Shown one piece after another: positions 28,744-37,128 of a DNA stretch of 59,421 nucleotides. Location: the NCBI GenBank assembly GCA_028376765.1, contig JAONBD010000009.1:1-59421 (forward strand). Reading direction: 5' to 3'. How positions within the stretch are numbered: the first letter of the stretch is position 1; each line of letters starts with the position of its first letter. The notes beneath the pieces are model-generated. The model searched no databases. It was not told where the DNA came from and saw only the letters and a list, made by a program, of their open reading frames with translations. A program made the position numbers and the translations under genes. Source of the stretch: Candidatus Kapaibacterium sp. GTDB lineage: Bacteria; Bacteroidota; Ignavibacteria; Kapaibacteriales; UBA2268.

Positions 28744-28994
28744 AATTAAAACCGACTTACTCAGAATTGACTCCAGACTTACAAATTATGAGCGATGTAA
28801 TTGGGGTAGATAATGTTCAAAGGCTAATTGAAGAATTAGGGGGTACAAATTTTTACATACCAAAATATTCTAAATTAGATACATTTGTAAAAAGATATAT
28901 TACTTTAAATAAAGGGCTATCTAACAAAAAACTATGTATAGATCTTAGGGTTTCGGAACAATATATAAGGAATGTAAAAAAGATTTTTTTCTAA
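28740..28994 (+). CDS. Mor-like transcription activator, orphan
   Basis: An 84-residue protein that fits the Mor (phage Mu middle operon regulator) family. The dimerisation part reads DLQIMSDVIGVDNVQRLIEE followed by LGGTNFYIPK (about 35-42), matching the GG-T-x-x-Y-I/V-P turn of Mor. A C-terminal helix-turn-helix follows (LSNKKLCIDLRVSEQYIRNV). It is shorter than Mu Mor (129 residues), with little N-terminal extension. No Mu transposase or head genes are nearby. It overlaps the upstream 71-residue ORF by 4 bases. Confidence 0.65.
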   Translation: MKLKPTYSELTPDLQIMSDVIGVDNVQRLIEELGGTNFYIPKYSKLDTFVKRYITLNKGLSNKKLCIDLRVSEQYIRNVKKIFF

Positions 28995-28997
28995 AGT

Positions 28998-29028
28998 TTT
29001 GTTATTTAAAAAAAGTGTTGTATTTTTG
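28998..29028 (+). promoter_or_regulatory. Bacteroidota-type promoter of rplU-rpmA
   Basis: TTTG at 28998-29001 and TATTTTTG at 29021-29028, separated by exactly 19 bases. This matches the Bacteroidota housekeeping sigma consensus TTTG-N19-TAnnTTTG. It sits 34 bases before the proposed rplU ATG and directly after the Mor-like gene stop. Confidence 0.75.
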
Positions 29029-29061
29029 TTTCTTGTATAAAATCAAATGTTAAAAACAATA

Positions 29062-29373
29062 ATGAAAGCAGTAGTAGAAATTTCAGGTCAGCAGTATAAT
29101 GTAGCGGAAGGCGACGTTATAAAGGCTCCATTACAGGATGCTGAACCAGGTCAAGAACTTGAATTCAGTAAAATATTTATGACTACAAATGGTGAAGAAG
29201 TTACCCTTGGTGCTCCAACACTTGATGGAAACGTAAAAGTTGAAGTTGTAGAGCATGGACGTGATCCTAAAATCTTAATTTTCCATAAGAAGAGAAGAAA
29301 AGGATATCGTAAGTTAAATGGACATCGTCAACATTTTTCTGTTGTTAAAATTAAAAGTATATCTATAAATTAA
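29062..29373 (+). CDS. rplU: 50S ribosomal protein L21
   Basis: Structural protein of the large ribosomal subunit that binds 23S rRNA. From ATG 29062 the protein has 103 residues, the standard length, starting MKAVVEISGQQYNVAEGD; the earlier ATG at 29047 would only add five residues. The basic C-terminal block FHKKRRKGYRKLNGHRQHFS is diagnostic. It is 9 bases from rpmA in the usual L21-L27 operon. Confidence 0.97.
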   Translation: MKAVVEISGQQYNVAEGDVIKAPLQDAEPGQELEFSKIFMTTNGEEVTLGAPTLDGNVKVEVVEHGRDPKILIFHKKRRKGYRKLNGHRQHFSVVKIKSISIN

Positions 29374-29382
29374 GGAATTGAA

Positions 29383-29646
29383 ATGGCACACAAGAAAGGT
29401 CAAGGTTCGATAAAAAATGGTAGAGACTCCAACGCACAGCGTAGAGGAGTTAAAATCATGGGTGGTCAATTTGTTAACGCTGGGAATATCTTAGTGCGTC
29501 AACTTGGTACTGTTTACAAACCAGGTAAAAATGTTGGTCTTGGGAAAGATTATACAATATTTTCTTTAATTGACGGCGTAGTAAAATTTGATAAAAAAGG
29601 TAGAAAGAAAACTAGCATTTCTGTTCAACCTCTCGATTTAAATTAA
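29383..29646 (+). CDS. rpmA: 50S ribosomal protein L27
   Basis: Large-subunit protein whose N-terminal tail reaches the peptidyl transferase centre. The 87 residues include [37 protein letters not shown] and [16 protein letters not shown]. The N-terminus starts directly with MAHKKG, so no cleaved extension as in Firmicutes. AAGGA lies 6 bases before the ATG, and a strong terminator follows at 29682. Confidence 0.98.
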   Translation: MAHKKGQGSIKNGRDSNAQRRGVKIMGGQFVNAGNILVRQLGTVYKPGKNVGLGKDYTIFSLIDGVVKFDKKGRKKTSISVQPLDLN

Positions 29647-29681
29647 GCTATTGCAAAATAATTAAATTGCAAAAATTTTAA

Positions 29682-29711
29682 AGGCTCCTATTTTTAATAG
29701 GAGCTTTTTTT
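29682..29711 (+). terminator. Rho-independent terminator of rplU-rpmA
   Basis: GCTCCTATT pairs perfectly with AATAGGAGC (stem 29684-29704) and is followed by seven T. It is 36 bases after the rpmA stop. Confidence 0.93.
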
Positions 29712-29761
29712 ATGATTAATTTATAGAAAGTAAAATACTTTAAATAAATCTACTTGAAAAT

Positions 29762-29797
29762 AAAAAAAGTTCAATCGTTTCCGATTGAACTTTTAAA
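29762..29797 (-). terminator. Rho-independent terminator of the ffh-rpsP operon
   Basis: AAAAGTTCAATCG (29765-29777) pairs perfectly with CGATTGAACTTTT (29782-29794) around the loop TTTC. Read on the minus strand it ends in a run of seven T, just after the rpsP stop at 29835. On the plus strand only four T follow, so its main direction is minus. Confidence 0.9.
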
Positions 29798-29834
29798 TGC
29801 TTTTACTAGAATTATAAAAATCTAAAATTTGATT

Positions 29835-30284
29835 TTAAGCTTCTGCAGTTTCTTCTGTTGGTGTTGCAGCTTCTTCAGCAGCAGGTGCAGTTTCCTCTTC
29901 TGCCACTGGCTCATCTACTTTCTTAGATTTTTCAATTCTGTGTTCTTTTCTTCTAAAAAATCTAGCTTTAACTACTTCTTTATGTTTTGCAATTTGCTCA
30001 TCGATTTCTTCAGTAGATTTTTCTTTAAAACCTAATGCTCTTCTTAGAAGAATACCATCGTAACTCAATAAATTTCTTACAGTTTTAGTTGGTTGAGCAC
30101 CATTATTTAACCAGTAGATAGCTCTATCATGATTGATTTTTATAGTAGAAGGAGTCTGATTAGGATCAAAATATCCCAATCTCTCAATATACTTACCATC
30201 TCTTTTTTTTCTTTCGTCTACAGCTACTACATCGTAAACTGGAAGGTGAATTCTACCTTTTCTTCTTAGTCTTAGTTTTACCAT
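29835..30284 (-). CDS. rpsP: 30S ribosomal protein S16
   Basis: Small-subunit protein S16. The conserved core is the first 80 residues (VKLRLRRKGRIHLPVYDVVA, ERLGYFDPNQ, RAIYWLNNGAQPTKTVRNLL). At 149 residues it is much longer than the 82 or so of E. coli, because of a charged tail rich in Ala and Glu (EPVAEEETAPAAEEAATPTE), common in Bacteroidota S16. It follows ffh by 43 bases. Confidence 0.97.
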   Translation of the reverse strand: MVKLRLRRKGRIHLPVYDVVAVDERKKRDGKYIERLGYFDPNQTPSTIKINHDRAIYWLNNGAQPTKTVRNLLSYDGILLRRALGFKEKSTEEIDEQIAKHKEVVKARFFRRKEHRIEKSKKVDEPVAEEETAPAAEEAATPTEETAEA

Positions 30285-30327
30285 TAAATTACCTAAATAT
30301 TTAAATTATTTTAGTTTTCTTTTTAAA

Positions 30328-31668
30328 TTAAGAGCCGCCCATTCCTTTAGGGAGACCTAAGCCACGCATCATTCTAGATTTTTTACCAGAATTTAGCCCT
30401 TTCATCATTTTCTTCATATCTTCAAACTGCTTTAGCAGGCGGTTTACATCTTTGATTTCAGATCCACTACCATTTGCAATTCTTCTTCTTCTTGAACCAT
30501 TAATTAATTTTGGATTGAATCTTTCACCTTTAGTCATAGATAGAATAATAGCTTCTACTTTGCTAAACGCTTTATCATCAATATTTACATTCTTTAAAGC
30601 TTTGTCCATACCTGGAATCATACCAATAAGGTCTTTTAAAGAACCCATTTTTTTGATAGTCTTTAACTGATCTAAAAAATCATCGAATGTAAACTGATTT
30701 TTTCTGATCTTATCTTCTAAAATTTTAGCTTCGTTTTTATCAATTTGGGCTTCAGCTCTTTCAACTAAAGTAAGAATATCACCCATACCCAATATCCGAG
30801 AGGCAATTCTTTCGGGGTGGAATGGTTCTAAATCTTCTGGCTTTTCTCCAGTACCAACAAATTTAACAGGCTTACCTACTACCGATAAAACAGATAAAGC
30901 GGCTCCACCTCTTGTATCACCATCTAGTTTTGTAAGAACAACACCAGTCAATTCTAATTTTTCGTGAAAAGCTTTAGCAGTAGTAACAGCATCTTGACCT
31001 ATCATTGCATCGCAAACAAATAAAGTTTCAGTTGGTTTTATAGTATTACTAATTTCAACTGCTTCTTTCATCATTGCTTGGTCTACAGTAGTTCTACCTG
31101 CGGTATCCACAATAATAATGTCTCTTCCAAACTTCTTTGCATATTCAATTGAATTAGCAGCGATTTCTACTGGATTTTCGTTTATTTCGGTAAAAACTGG
31201 AACTTTTACAGTCTTACCAACTGTTTTTAATTGCTCAACGGCAGCAGGACGATATACATCACAAGCTACAAGTAAAGGTTGACGCCCTTTTTTTCTTAAA
31301 TTCCTAGCTAACTTACCACAAAATGTTGTTTTACCAGAACCTTGCAGACCAGCAACTAATATTACAGTTGGTGGTGAAGGAGACATAATTAAATCGCTTT
31401 TCTTGTTTCCCATAAGCTCTACAAGCTCATCTTTAACAATCTTTACAATTAATTGATGCGGTAGTAATTTTCCTTTAACCTCTGTCCCAACAGCTTTTTC
31501 TTGGACATCAGAAATGAATTTTTTTGCTACGTTAATATTTACATCAGCTTCTAACAATGCACGGCGTACTTCTTGCATTGCTTCGCTAACATTTTCTTCT
31601 GTTATCTTAGATTGCCCTCTAAATCGCTTTAGAGCTCCTTCTAATTTTTCCTGTAGACTTTCGAACAT
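30328..31668 (-). CDS. ffh: Signal recognition particle protein Ffh
   Basis: GTPase of the signal recognition particle that delivers nascent membrane proteins to FtsY and SecYEG. The 446-residue protein has an N domain, a G domain with P-loop GLQGSGKTTFCGKL (about 110), DTAGR (about 191), TKLDGDTRGG, and a methionine-rich M domain from about 300 with the RNA-binding SRRRRIANGSG. The C-terminal glycine/methionine tail (MMRGLGLPKGMGGS) is typical. It lies in the conserved ffh-rpsP order. Confidence 0.98.
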   Translation of the reverse strand: MFESLQEKLEGALKRFRGQSKITEENVSEAMQEVRRALLEADVNINVAKKFISDVQEKAVGTEVKGKLLPHQLIVKIVKDELVELMGNKKSDLIMSPSPPTVILVAGLQGSGKTTFCGKLARNLRKKGRQPLLVACDVYRPAAVEQLKTVGKTVKVPVFTEINENPVEIAANSIEYAKKFGRDIIIVDTAGRTTVDQAMMKEAVEISNTIKPTETLFVCDAMIGQDAVTTAKAFHEKLELTGVVLTKLDGDTRGGAALSVLSVVGKPVKFVGTGEKPEDLEPFHPERIASRILGMGDILTLVERAEAQIDKNEAKILEDKIRKNQFTFDDFLDQLKTIKKMGSLKDLIGMIPGMDKALKNVNIDDKAFSKVEAIILSMTKGERFNPKLINGSRRRRIANGSGSEIKDVNRLLKQFEDMKKMMKGLNSGKKSRMMRGLGLPKGMGGS

Positions 31669-31709
31669 AGATTAAATTACTTTTTTCATTATGTAAAATT
31701 AGCAGACTA

Positions 31710-31741
31710 CAAAACTACTATAATTATTCAACTCCGCCAAA
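31710..31741 (-). promoter_or_regulatory. Probable Bacteroidota-type promoter of ffh
   Basis: On the minus strand TTTG (31741-31738), a 20-base spacer, then TAGTTTTG (31717-31710) match TTTG-N19/20-TAnnTTTG. The -7 element is 42 bases before the ffh ATG at 31668. Confidence 0.55.
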
Positions 31742-31747
31742 TAAAAA

Positions 31748-33937
31748 TCAAATATCTTCAACTTTTAAATTGAAACTTACTTTTGTTCCATTTCTTTTAT
31801 TAGAATTTATTTCAAATGTGGAGCCTATTCTACTAACAAAATCTTTACAAATTGTAAGACCTATTCCCATCCCAGATTCATTGAATGTGCCTAATCGACT
31901 TATTATTTTTTGATTGTTATTTAGATTATTCATTGTTTCCTTTGGTATTCCCTTGCCATTATCAGAAATAGTATATGTCAGTTGATTGTTTACTACTTTG
32001 GTATATATTTTTATTTTACCATTTTTCGGTGTATATTTTATTGAGTTAGAAACAAGATTTCTTATAATTATCTCTAACATGAATTTATCTGTACGAACTA
32101 TAACTTCGTCAATATTTGCGGTAATAGCTATGGATTTTTGGATAGAATTAAGCTTGTGGTGCTTTATAACATTAAGGGTGAAGTCCACTATGTCAATGTA
32201 TTCGGGATTATAGCTTAATTTATCACTTGTTTGTTTTACCCAATTATTTTGATCTGAAATAAGCTTAGTGCTATAATCTGATAATTCCTCTATTCTTTTT
32301 ATTATCGACTCTTTTTCTTTTTGAGCTAGCTTGTCGTTATAACTCAATAATGTTTTTGCAGAAAGTGCGATTGAACTTAATGGTGTATTTAAATCATGAA
32401 TTAAAATTTTTAGCATATTTTCTTGAACATCACTAAAGTCTGTTAATGCTTTTTGGTTGCTCAAAATTTCATTGTTTAATTGAATCAGTTCTTTATTTTC
32501 GGCGTCAAGGTTAGTGTTTTCAAAAATCACTCTTTTTTCTTTTTTCGACTTTGTAATATAAAGATTGATAAAATATCCTAGAGTGGCTAGGCTAAGTAAA
32601 AGAATGATTATTAGAGTTGCAAATCTTAATAGATTTTTATCTCGCTGTATTATTTTTTCTGCTCTTAATAGCTTTCCTTCAAATGAATCTCTAATTTCTG
32701 CAAATTTTGATTTCTTATTCCAGTTGTTAAGTTTAGAATGAACTTTTAAAAACTTTTTCATGTAGGCAATCGATGAATCAAGATTACCAGTTTTTTCATA
32801 AAATAAATAATTTAATTCTAGTGATTTTAATATGTGAATTTTAGAATTTAAAGTATTGGTATATTCTGAAAATAACTTGATATATTTATAAGCAGAATCT
32901 AATTGGTTGGTTTTCAAGAAAAGATTAGAGTAGGTAGCATAAGTCATAGGTTTGTAAGATTCTTGGAATTGATTTAGGGCTGAATCCAAGTATTTATTAC
33001 ACAAATTTAATGAATCTGTTTCAAGATATATTTCTGCAATTTTGTTATAGATATTAGCCTTGCTTATTTCTGATAAACTGGGATGAAAGTATTCTGAATA
33101 GCTCAATGCTTCGAAAAAAAGAGTTTTAGCTTTCATATTTCTTTTCCTAGCAAATGATAGAATAGCTTTATAATATTTGTATTCTGCTTCTTGAAGTTTA
33201 CTACCAATGTGCTTTTCTGACTTAAAGAGTTCAGCTTCCGCAAATTCATATTCTTTCATTTCAAAAAAAATTAAAAATACATTAGAATAGTATTCAAAGT
33301 ATTCAAAGTAATCATCTTTAAGGCGATACTCAAATAGACCCTGCGAATAATCCATCGACTTTTTAAAATCACCAATTAATCGAAATTCAACACTCATCAT
33401 TAAGTAATGTTCATGGGTTAATTCCAAGTTCAAAGTATTTGTAAGACTATCAACCTGATAAAGTGCATTTTCGATGTTCCCTGTTAGCTGGGCACTGACT
33501 AAATAGTTGTTAAAGGTTAAATTACGATGCCTAATATTGTCACTCTTAATATTTAAGTAGTTGTCAAATATTTGCTTATAAAAATAATAGGATTTATTTG
33601 CTTGATTAGAAATGCCATAAATGTTTCCTAAGTATTCAAAAATATGATGTTTAATGATAGGGTTTTTCAATAGAACCCACTCATTATAATTTATTGAATC
33701 TAGTAATTTTGAAGCGATTATATCATGGGAATTTTTGTGATATAAGTAAGCGTTTAAAAATAATTCTAATTCATTTTTACCATCAAAACTAACTCTTTCA
33801 AGCTCATTTTTAAATGTCAAAACCTCCTCTTTAGATGCTGGAAAAAAAGTTTCTAACTTTTTTTCTATTGAAGTGGGAACCTCTCCAAATCCAAAGGATA
33901 CAATGAATAGGAGCAATATGTAATGAAGATATTTCAA
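31748..33937 (-). CDS. TPR-containing sensor histidine kinase
   Basis: A 729-residue protein. A signal peptide or first membrane segment (YLHYILLLFIVSFGFG) precedes a periplasmic region of about 400 residues with helical TPR-like repeats (SKANIYNKIAEIYLETDSL, YSNLFLKTNQLDSAYKYIKL). A transmembrane segment follows (FATLIIILLLSLATLGYFI, about 439-457), then a short coiled coil, HisKA with the phospho-acceptor His in LIHDLNTPLSSIAL (about 514) and an HATPase domain with NLVSNSIKYTP, ISDNGKGIPKE and GMGIGLTICKDFV. This is the usual tetratricopeptide-kinase architecture of Bacteroidota; the signal is unknown. There is no adjacent response regulator. Confidence 0.93.
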   Translation of the reverse strand: MKYLHYILLLFIVSFGFGEVPTSIEKKLETFFPASKEEVLTFKNELERVSFDGKNELELFLNAYLYHKNSHDIIASKLLDSINYNEWVLLKNPIIKHHIFEYLGNIYGISNQANKSYYFYKQIFDNYLNIKSDNIRHRNLTFNNYLVSAQLTGNIENALYQVDSLTNTLNLELTHEHYLMMSVEFRLIGDFKKSMDYSQGLFEYRLKDDYFEYFEYYSNVFLIFFEMKEYEFAEAELFKSEKHIGSKLQEAEYKYYKAILSFARKRNMKAKTLFFEALSYSEYFHPSLSEISKANIYNKIAEIYLETDSLNLCNKYLDSALNQFQESYKPMTYATYSNLFLKTNQLDSAYKYIKLFSEYTNTLNSKIHILKSLELNYLFYEKTGNLDSSIAYMKKFLKVHSKLNNWNKKSKFAEIRDSFEGKLLRAEKIIQRDKNLLRFATLIIILLLSLATLGYFINLYITKSKKEKRVIFENTNLDAENKELIQLNNEILSNQKALTDFSDVQENMLKILIHDLNTPLSSIALSAKTLLSYNDKLAQKEKESIIKRIEELSDYSTKLISDQNNWVKQTSDKLSYNPEYIDIVDFTLNVIKHHKLNSIQKSIAITANIDEVIVRTDKFMLEIIIRNLVSNSIKYTPKNGKIKIYTKVVNNQLTYTISDNGKGIPKETMNNLNNNQKIISRLGTFNESGMGIGLTICKDFVSRIGSTFEINSNKRNGTKVSFNLKVEDI

Positions 33938-33996
33938 AGATATTTTCGGGATCAGTTGCTATTATTTTTAATCTACAATATAAGGAGAAATTCTTT

Positions 33997-34248
33997 ATGA
34001 CTGAAATGCTAGTAGTCGCAATGATATGGTTGGGTTTAATGACACCCGAAACATCATATACCGAAGCTCAAGCTGAGATGATCTATCAAAATAATGTTTG
34101 TAATGTTAACGAGGTAGTTGACTCGCCAAGCCTTTATAGTAATGCTTTCAGCAGCTAAACTAGTAATGGTTACAACACATACACTATTCAAATGATAGAT
34201 ACATGGGACTTAACCTATCAGAAATTAGATACTGTACCTTGTAATTAG
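33997..34248 (+). pseudogene. Small gene with an in-frame TAA (53 residues, or 83 codons if read through)
   Basis: AAGGAG at 33982-33987 sits 9 bases before ATG 33997. The frame runs 53 residues with a hydrophobic start (MLVVAMIWLGLM) and one Cys (NNVCNVNEV), then meets TAA at 34156. The same frame stays open for another 29 codons (GYNTYTIQMIDTWDLTYQKL, then DTVPCN) to TAG at 34246. A strong terminator follows 8 bases later. The motif, the continued frame and the terminator together suggest a real small gene; it could be a nonsense-mutated pseudogene, a 53-residue product, or a recoded one. No family is recognised. It lies divergent from the kinase gene and convergent with queC. Confidence 0.5.
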
Positions 34249-34256
34249 GGAATTGT

Positions 34257-34288
34257 GGGGTGATGGAAAAGTCACCCCTGTATTTTTA
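34257..34288 (+). terminator. Rho-independent terminator after the small gene
   Basis: GGGGTGA (34257-34263) pairs perfectly with TCACCCC (34272-34278) around an eight-base loop and is followed by TGTATTTTTAG. It lies 8 bases after the TAG at 34246-34248, which argues that the small ORF is transcribed. Confidence 0.8.
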
Positions 34289-34355
34289 GTTTTAAAAGAG
34301 TTTTGTATGTTAAGAATTAGCTAAAGTAAATATTATGAATTTAATTGAGGATTGA

Positions 34356-35039
34356 TTAATTATTTTCATATTTAATAGGGTCTATATTTCCAGACTCTTC
34401 CCACCCTCTTAATCTTATTAAGCATGAATCACATTCACCACAAGCTGCTAAATTTGATTTGTAACAAGACCAAGTTTTTTCAAATGGCACTCCGATTTTT
34501 AAACCTATTCCAATAATATCTTTCTTTGTGTTATGAATAATGGGGGTCTCAATCCGAATTTCAGTGTTTGGCTTTGTACCTAAGGATAAAGTCTGCTGAA
34601 AAGATTTAAAAAAATCTTCTCTACAATCAGGATACCCGCTCGAATCCTCTTCCATTGCTCCAATGTATATTTTATTTGCTTTAATTACTTCTGCCCAAGA
34701 AACAGCTATGGCTAAAATATTAGCATTACGAAAAGGGACATAGGAGCTAGGAATTTCCTCAGAATTAATATTGCCTTTGCTAATTTCAATACTTGAATCG
34801 GTAAGAGAAGAGCCACCAATTTTAGTTAAATATTCTATATCAACTATAAGCTTGTCTGTGAAATTATAATGTTCACAGATTAAATTAAAAGATTGTAATT
34901 CTTTTTCTTGGGTTTTTTGTCCATAGTTGATATGCAAACCATAGAGCTGATTTGTTTTAAGTGCAGCTAATCCAGCACAAACCGCAGAATCCATTCCCCC
35001 AGAAATTAGGATAATTGATTTTTCAATCTTATCAAGCAT
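34356..35039 (-). CDS. queC: 7-cyano-7-deazaguanine synthase
   Basis: Converts 7-carboxy-7-deazaguanine to preQ0 with ATP and ammonia, in the queuosine pathway. Its 227 residues have the PP-loop ISGGMDSAV (about 12-20), INYGQKT, VPFRNANILAIAVSWAEV, YPDCREDF and a zinc-binding CGECDSCLIRLRGW near the C-terminus. The start overlaps moxR by 8 bases. Other queuosine genes are not in the window. Confidence 0.96.
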   Translation of the reverse strand: MLDKIEKSIILISGGMDSAVCAGLAALKTNQLYGLHINYGQKTQEKELQSFNLICEHYNFTDKLIVDIEYLTKIGGSSLTDSSIEISKGNINSEEIPSSYVPFRNANILAIAVSWAEVIKANKIYIGAMEEDSSGYPDCREDFFKSFQQTLSLGTKPNTEIRIETPIIHNTKKDIIGIGLKIGVPFEKTWSCYKSNLAACGECDSCLIRLRGWEESGNIDPIKYENN

Positions 35040-36015
35040 TCTTAATTAAATTAGTTATTATTTCAGAAGAAGAAATATTTTCAGCTTCTGCATTAAAATT
35101 TGGTACTATACGGTGTCTTAAAACTGGAATCGAAACAGCTTTAACATCTTCAATATCTGGAGTAAATCTTCCATGTAGAGCTGCTCTAGATTTCGCGCCT
35201 AAAACCAAATACTGTGAAGCTCTTGGACCAGCTCCGTAATCCAAATATTTTTTAACATATTCATTATTAGAACTTGCAGGTCTAGTTTTTCTAACAAGGT
35301 TTACAGCAAATTCAATCACATTTTCTGATACTGGTACCCTACGCACTAAATTTTGAAAATCTATTATTTCAGATGATTGAAGAATTTTATCAATTGTAGC
35401 CTTACTTTCAGTTGTTGTAGATTTTACAATATTGATTTCTTCATCTAAAGCAGGATAATCTAACCATAAGTTGAACATAAACCTATCGAGCTGAGCTTCT
35501 GGAAGGGGGTAAGTACCCTCTTGCTCAATTGGATTTTGGGTGGCTAAAACAAAAAATGGTTTGTCTAGCTTATAATTAGTGCCAGCTGCAGTAACTTCAT
35601 GTTCTTGCATTGCTTCTAAAAGTGCTGCCTGAGTTTTTGGTGGTGTCCTGTTAATTTCATCTGCAAGAACAATATTAGAAAAAATTGGACCCTTTACAAA
35701 TCTAAAAGATTTTTTCCCTGTTGAAATATCATCTTCAATAATTTCAGAACCCGTAATATCGCCAGGCATAAGGTCTGGTGTAAATTGGATTCTGTTAAAT
35801 TTTAAATCCAAAACTTCAGAGAGTGTATTTATTAGTAAGGTTTTAGCAAGCCCTGGAACCCCTACTAAAAGGCAGTGTCCCTTGGCAAATAAGGAGATAA
35901 GAAGTTCTTCTATAACCTGATCTTGACCTATTATAACCTTTGAAAGTTCCTTCCGAACATCTTTAATCCGAGAGGAAAACTGTTTTAAAAGATCATTATC
36001 ATTAATTTTACTCAT
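35032..36015 (-). CDS. MoxR family AAA+ ATPase
   Basis: A 327-residue AAA+ ATPase used as a chaperone for metal or von Willebrand-domain proteins. Walker A is VPGLAKT (about 58), Walker B ADEIN (about 117), with the MoxR-specific RTPPKTQAALLEAMQEHEVT, ATQNPIEQEGTYPLPEAQLDRF and GPRASQYLVLGAKSRA. A DUF58 or VWA-domain partner normally follows moxR, but here the next gene is queC, so the client is not visible. Confidence 0.93.
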   Translation of the reverse strand: MSKINDNDLLKQFSSRIKDVRKELSKVIIGQDQVIEELLISLFAKGHCLLVGVPGLAKTLLINTLSEVLDLKFNRIQFTPDLMPGDITGSEIIEDDISTGKKSFRFVKGPIFSNIVLADEINRTPPKTQAALLEAMQEHEVTAAGTNYKLDKPFFVLATQNPIEQEGTYPLPEAQLDRFMFNLWLDYPALDEEINIVKSTTTESKATIDKILQSSEIIDFQNLVRRVPVSENVIEFAVNLVRKTRPASSNNEYVKKYLDYGAGPRASQYLVLGAKSRAALHGRFTPDIEDVKAVSIPVLRHRIVPNFNAEAENISSSEIITNLIKNA

Positions 36016-36180
36016 GCTTAAATCCGATTTTATATTATGTTAATAGTCTATAAAGTTTTAGAACCAATATTATTATTTATTACGAAAATAAAAAAATTGA
36101 GTTCTAAAAATTATTTACTTTGAAAAAAATTAATTAGATTGTTTCTAGGTGAATTGCTAAATAAAATTTTGGAATAGAAA

Positions 36181-37116
36181 ATGGCAAATAATACTAATAT
36201 ACTTCTTGAATCTGGAACAAATGAAGTCGAAGTTGTTGAATTTGAATTGAAATTTATAGGAATAAGCGGAAATGAAGTTACACAGTCTTTTGGAATCAAT
36301 GTAGCAAAAGTAAGGGAAATTATAAGATTACCTGAAATTACAGTAATTCCAAATATGCCTAAATCAGTTAGAGGAGTCTTTGAACTCAGAAAAAAAATTA
36401 TTCCTGCTCTTGATTTAAGTCAATATCTATACGGCAAGGAAAAATACTCTAAAGAAGATAAAATGATAATTACTGAATTTAATAAAATCCAAACAGGATT
36501 GATTGTTGATTCAGTATCCAGAATTCACAGAATTACTTGGAAAGATATAGTTTCTCCAGATATTGTTCAAGATTTTGAACCAGAAAAAAATACTGTTGTT
36601 GGTATTATTCAAATGGGAGAAAAACAAATCTTGATGCTCGATGTGGAAAAAATTGTTGCCGATATTGACCCTAACAATGCAATCGATAGCACAAAAGTTG
36701 TTGGTAAATTTTCAAAAACTATTAAAGTAATCACAGCCGAGGATTCATCGATAATCAGAAAAATGATAAGCTCTAGATTAAAAGATGCTGGAATAGAGTA
36801 TGAATCTTATAATAATGGTGCTGAAGCTTGGGACAGACTAAGAGAAATTGAACAAAAAGTAAAAGATGGCGAACAAATGAGTGATTATGTTGATTGTATA
36901 ATTACTGACATTGAAATGCCTAAAATGGATGGCTATACACTAACAAAAAGAGTTAAAGATAACAAGATATTAGGCAAACTGCCAGTAGTTATATTTTCAT
37001 CCTTAGTTAATCAAGATATAATTCATAAGGGACAATCAGTAGGAGCCGACGCACAATTATCCAAACCACAAATTGGCGAATTGTTAAATGCAATTAGAAG
37101 AATATTAAAGGTATAA
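36181..37116 (+). CDS. cheV: CheV-type coupling protein (CheW plus receiver)
   Basis: A 311-residue fusion. The N-terminal 165 or so residues form a CheW domain (FGINVAKVREIIRLPEITVI, GVFELRKKIIPALDL, GLIVDSVSRIHRI). The C-terminal 130 residues form a receiver with ITAEDSSIIRKMISSRL, the phospho-acceptor Asp in IITDIEMPKMDGY, the Ser of VVIFSSLVN and the Lys in LSKPQ. CheV couples chemoreceptors to CheA and is adjusted by phosphorylation. No other chemotaxis gene is in the window. The next gene, a secreted protease, begins 12 bases downstream. Confidence 0.92.
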   Translation: MANNTNILLESGTNEVEVVEFELKFIGISGNEVTQSFGINVAKVREIIRLPEITVIPNMPKSVRGVFELRKKIIPALDLSQYLYGKEKYSKEDKMIITEFNKIQTGLIVDSVSRIHRITWKDIVSPDIVQDFEPEKNTVVGIIQMGEKQILMLDVEKIVADIDPNNAIDSTKVVGKFSKTIKVITAEDSSIIRKMISSRLKDAGIEYESYNNGAEAWDRLREIEQKVKDGEQMSDYVDCIITDIEMPKMDGYTLTKRVKDNKILGKLPVVIFSSLVNQDIIHKGQSVGADAQLSKPQIGELLNAIRRILKV

Positions 37117-37128
37117 TTTGTAATTTAT

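Noticed and set aside
28740-28994. Active Mu-like prophage
   Set aside because: Only a Mor-like gene and an XRE regulator are present; no transposase, head or tail genes and no terminal repeats were seen in the window.
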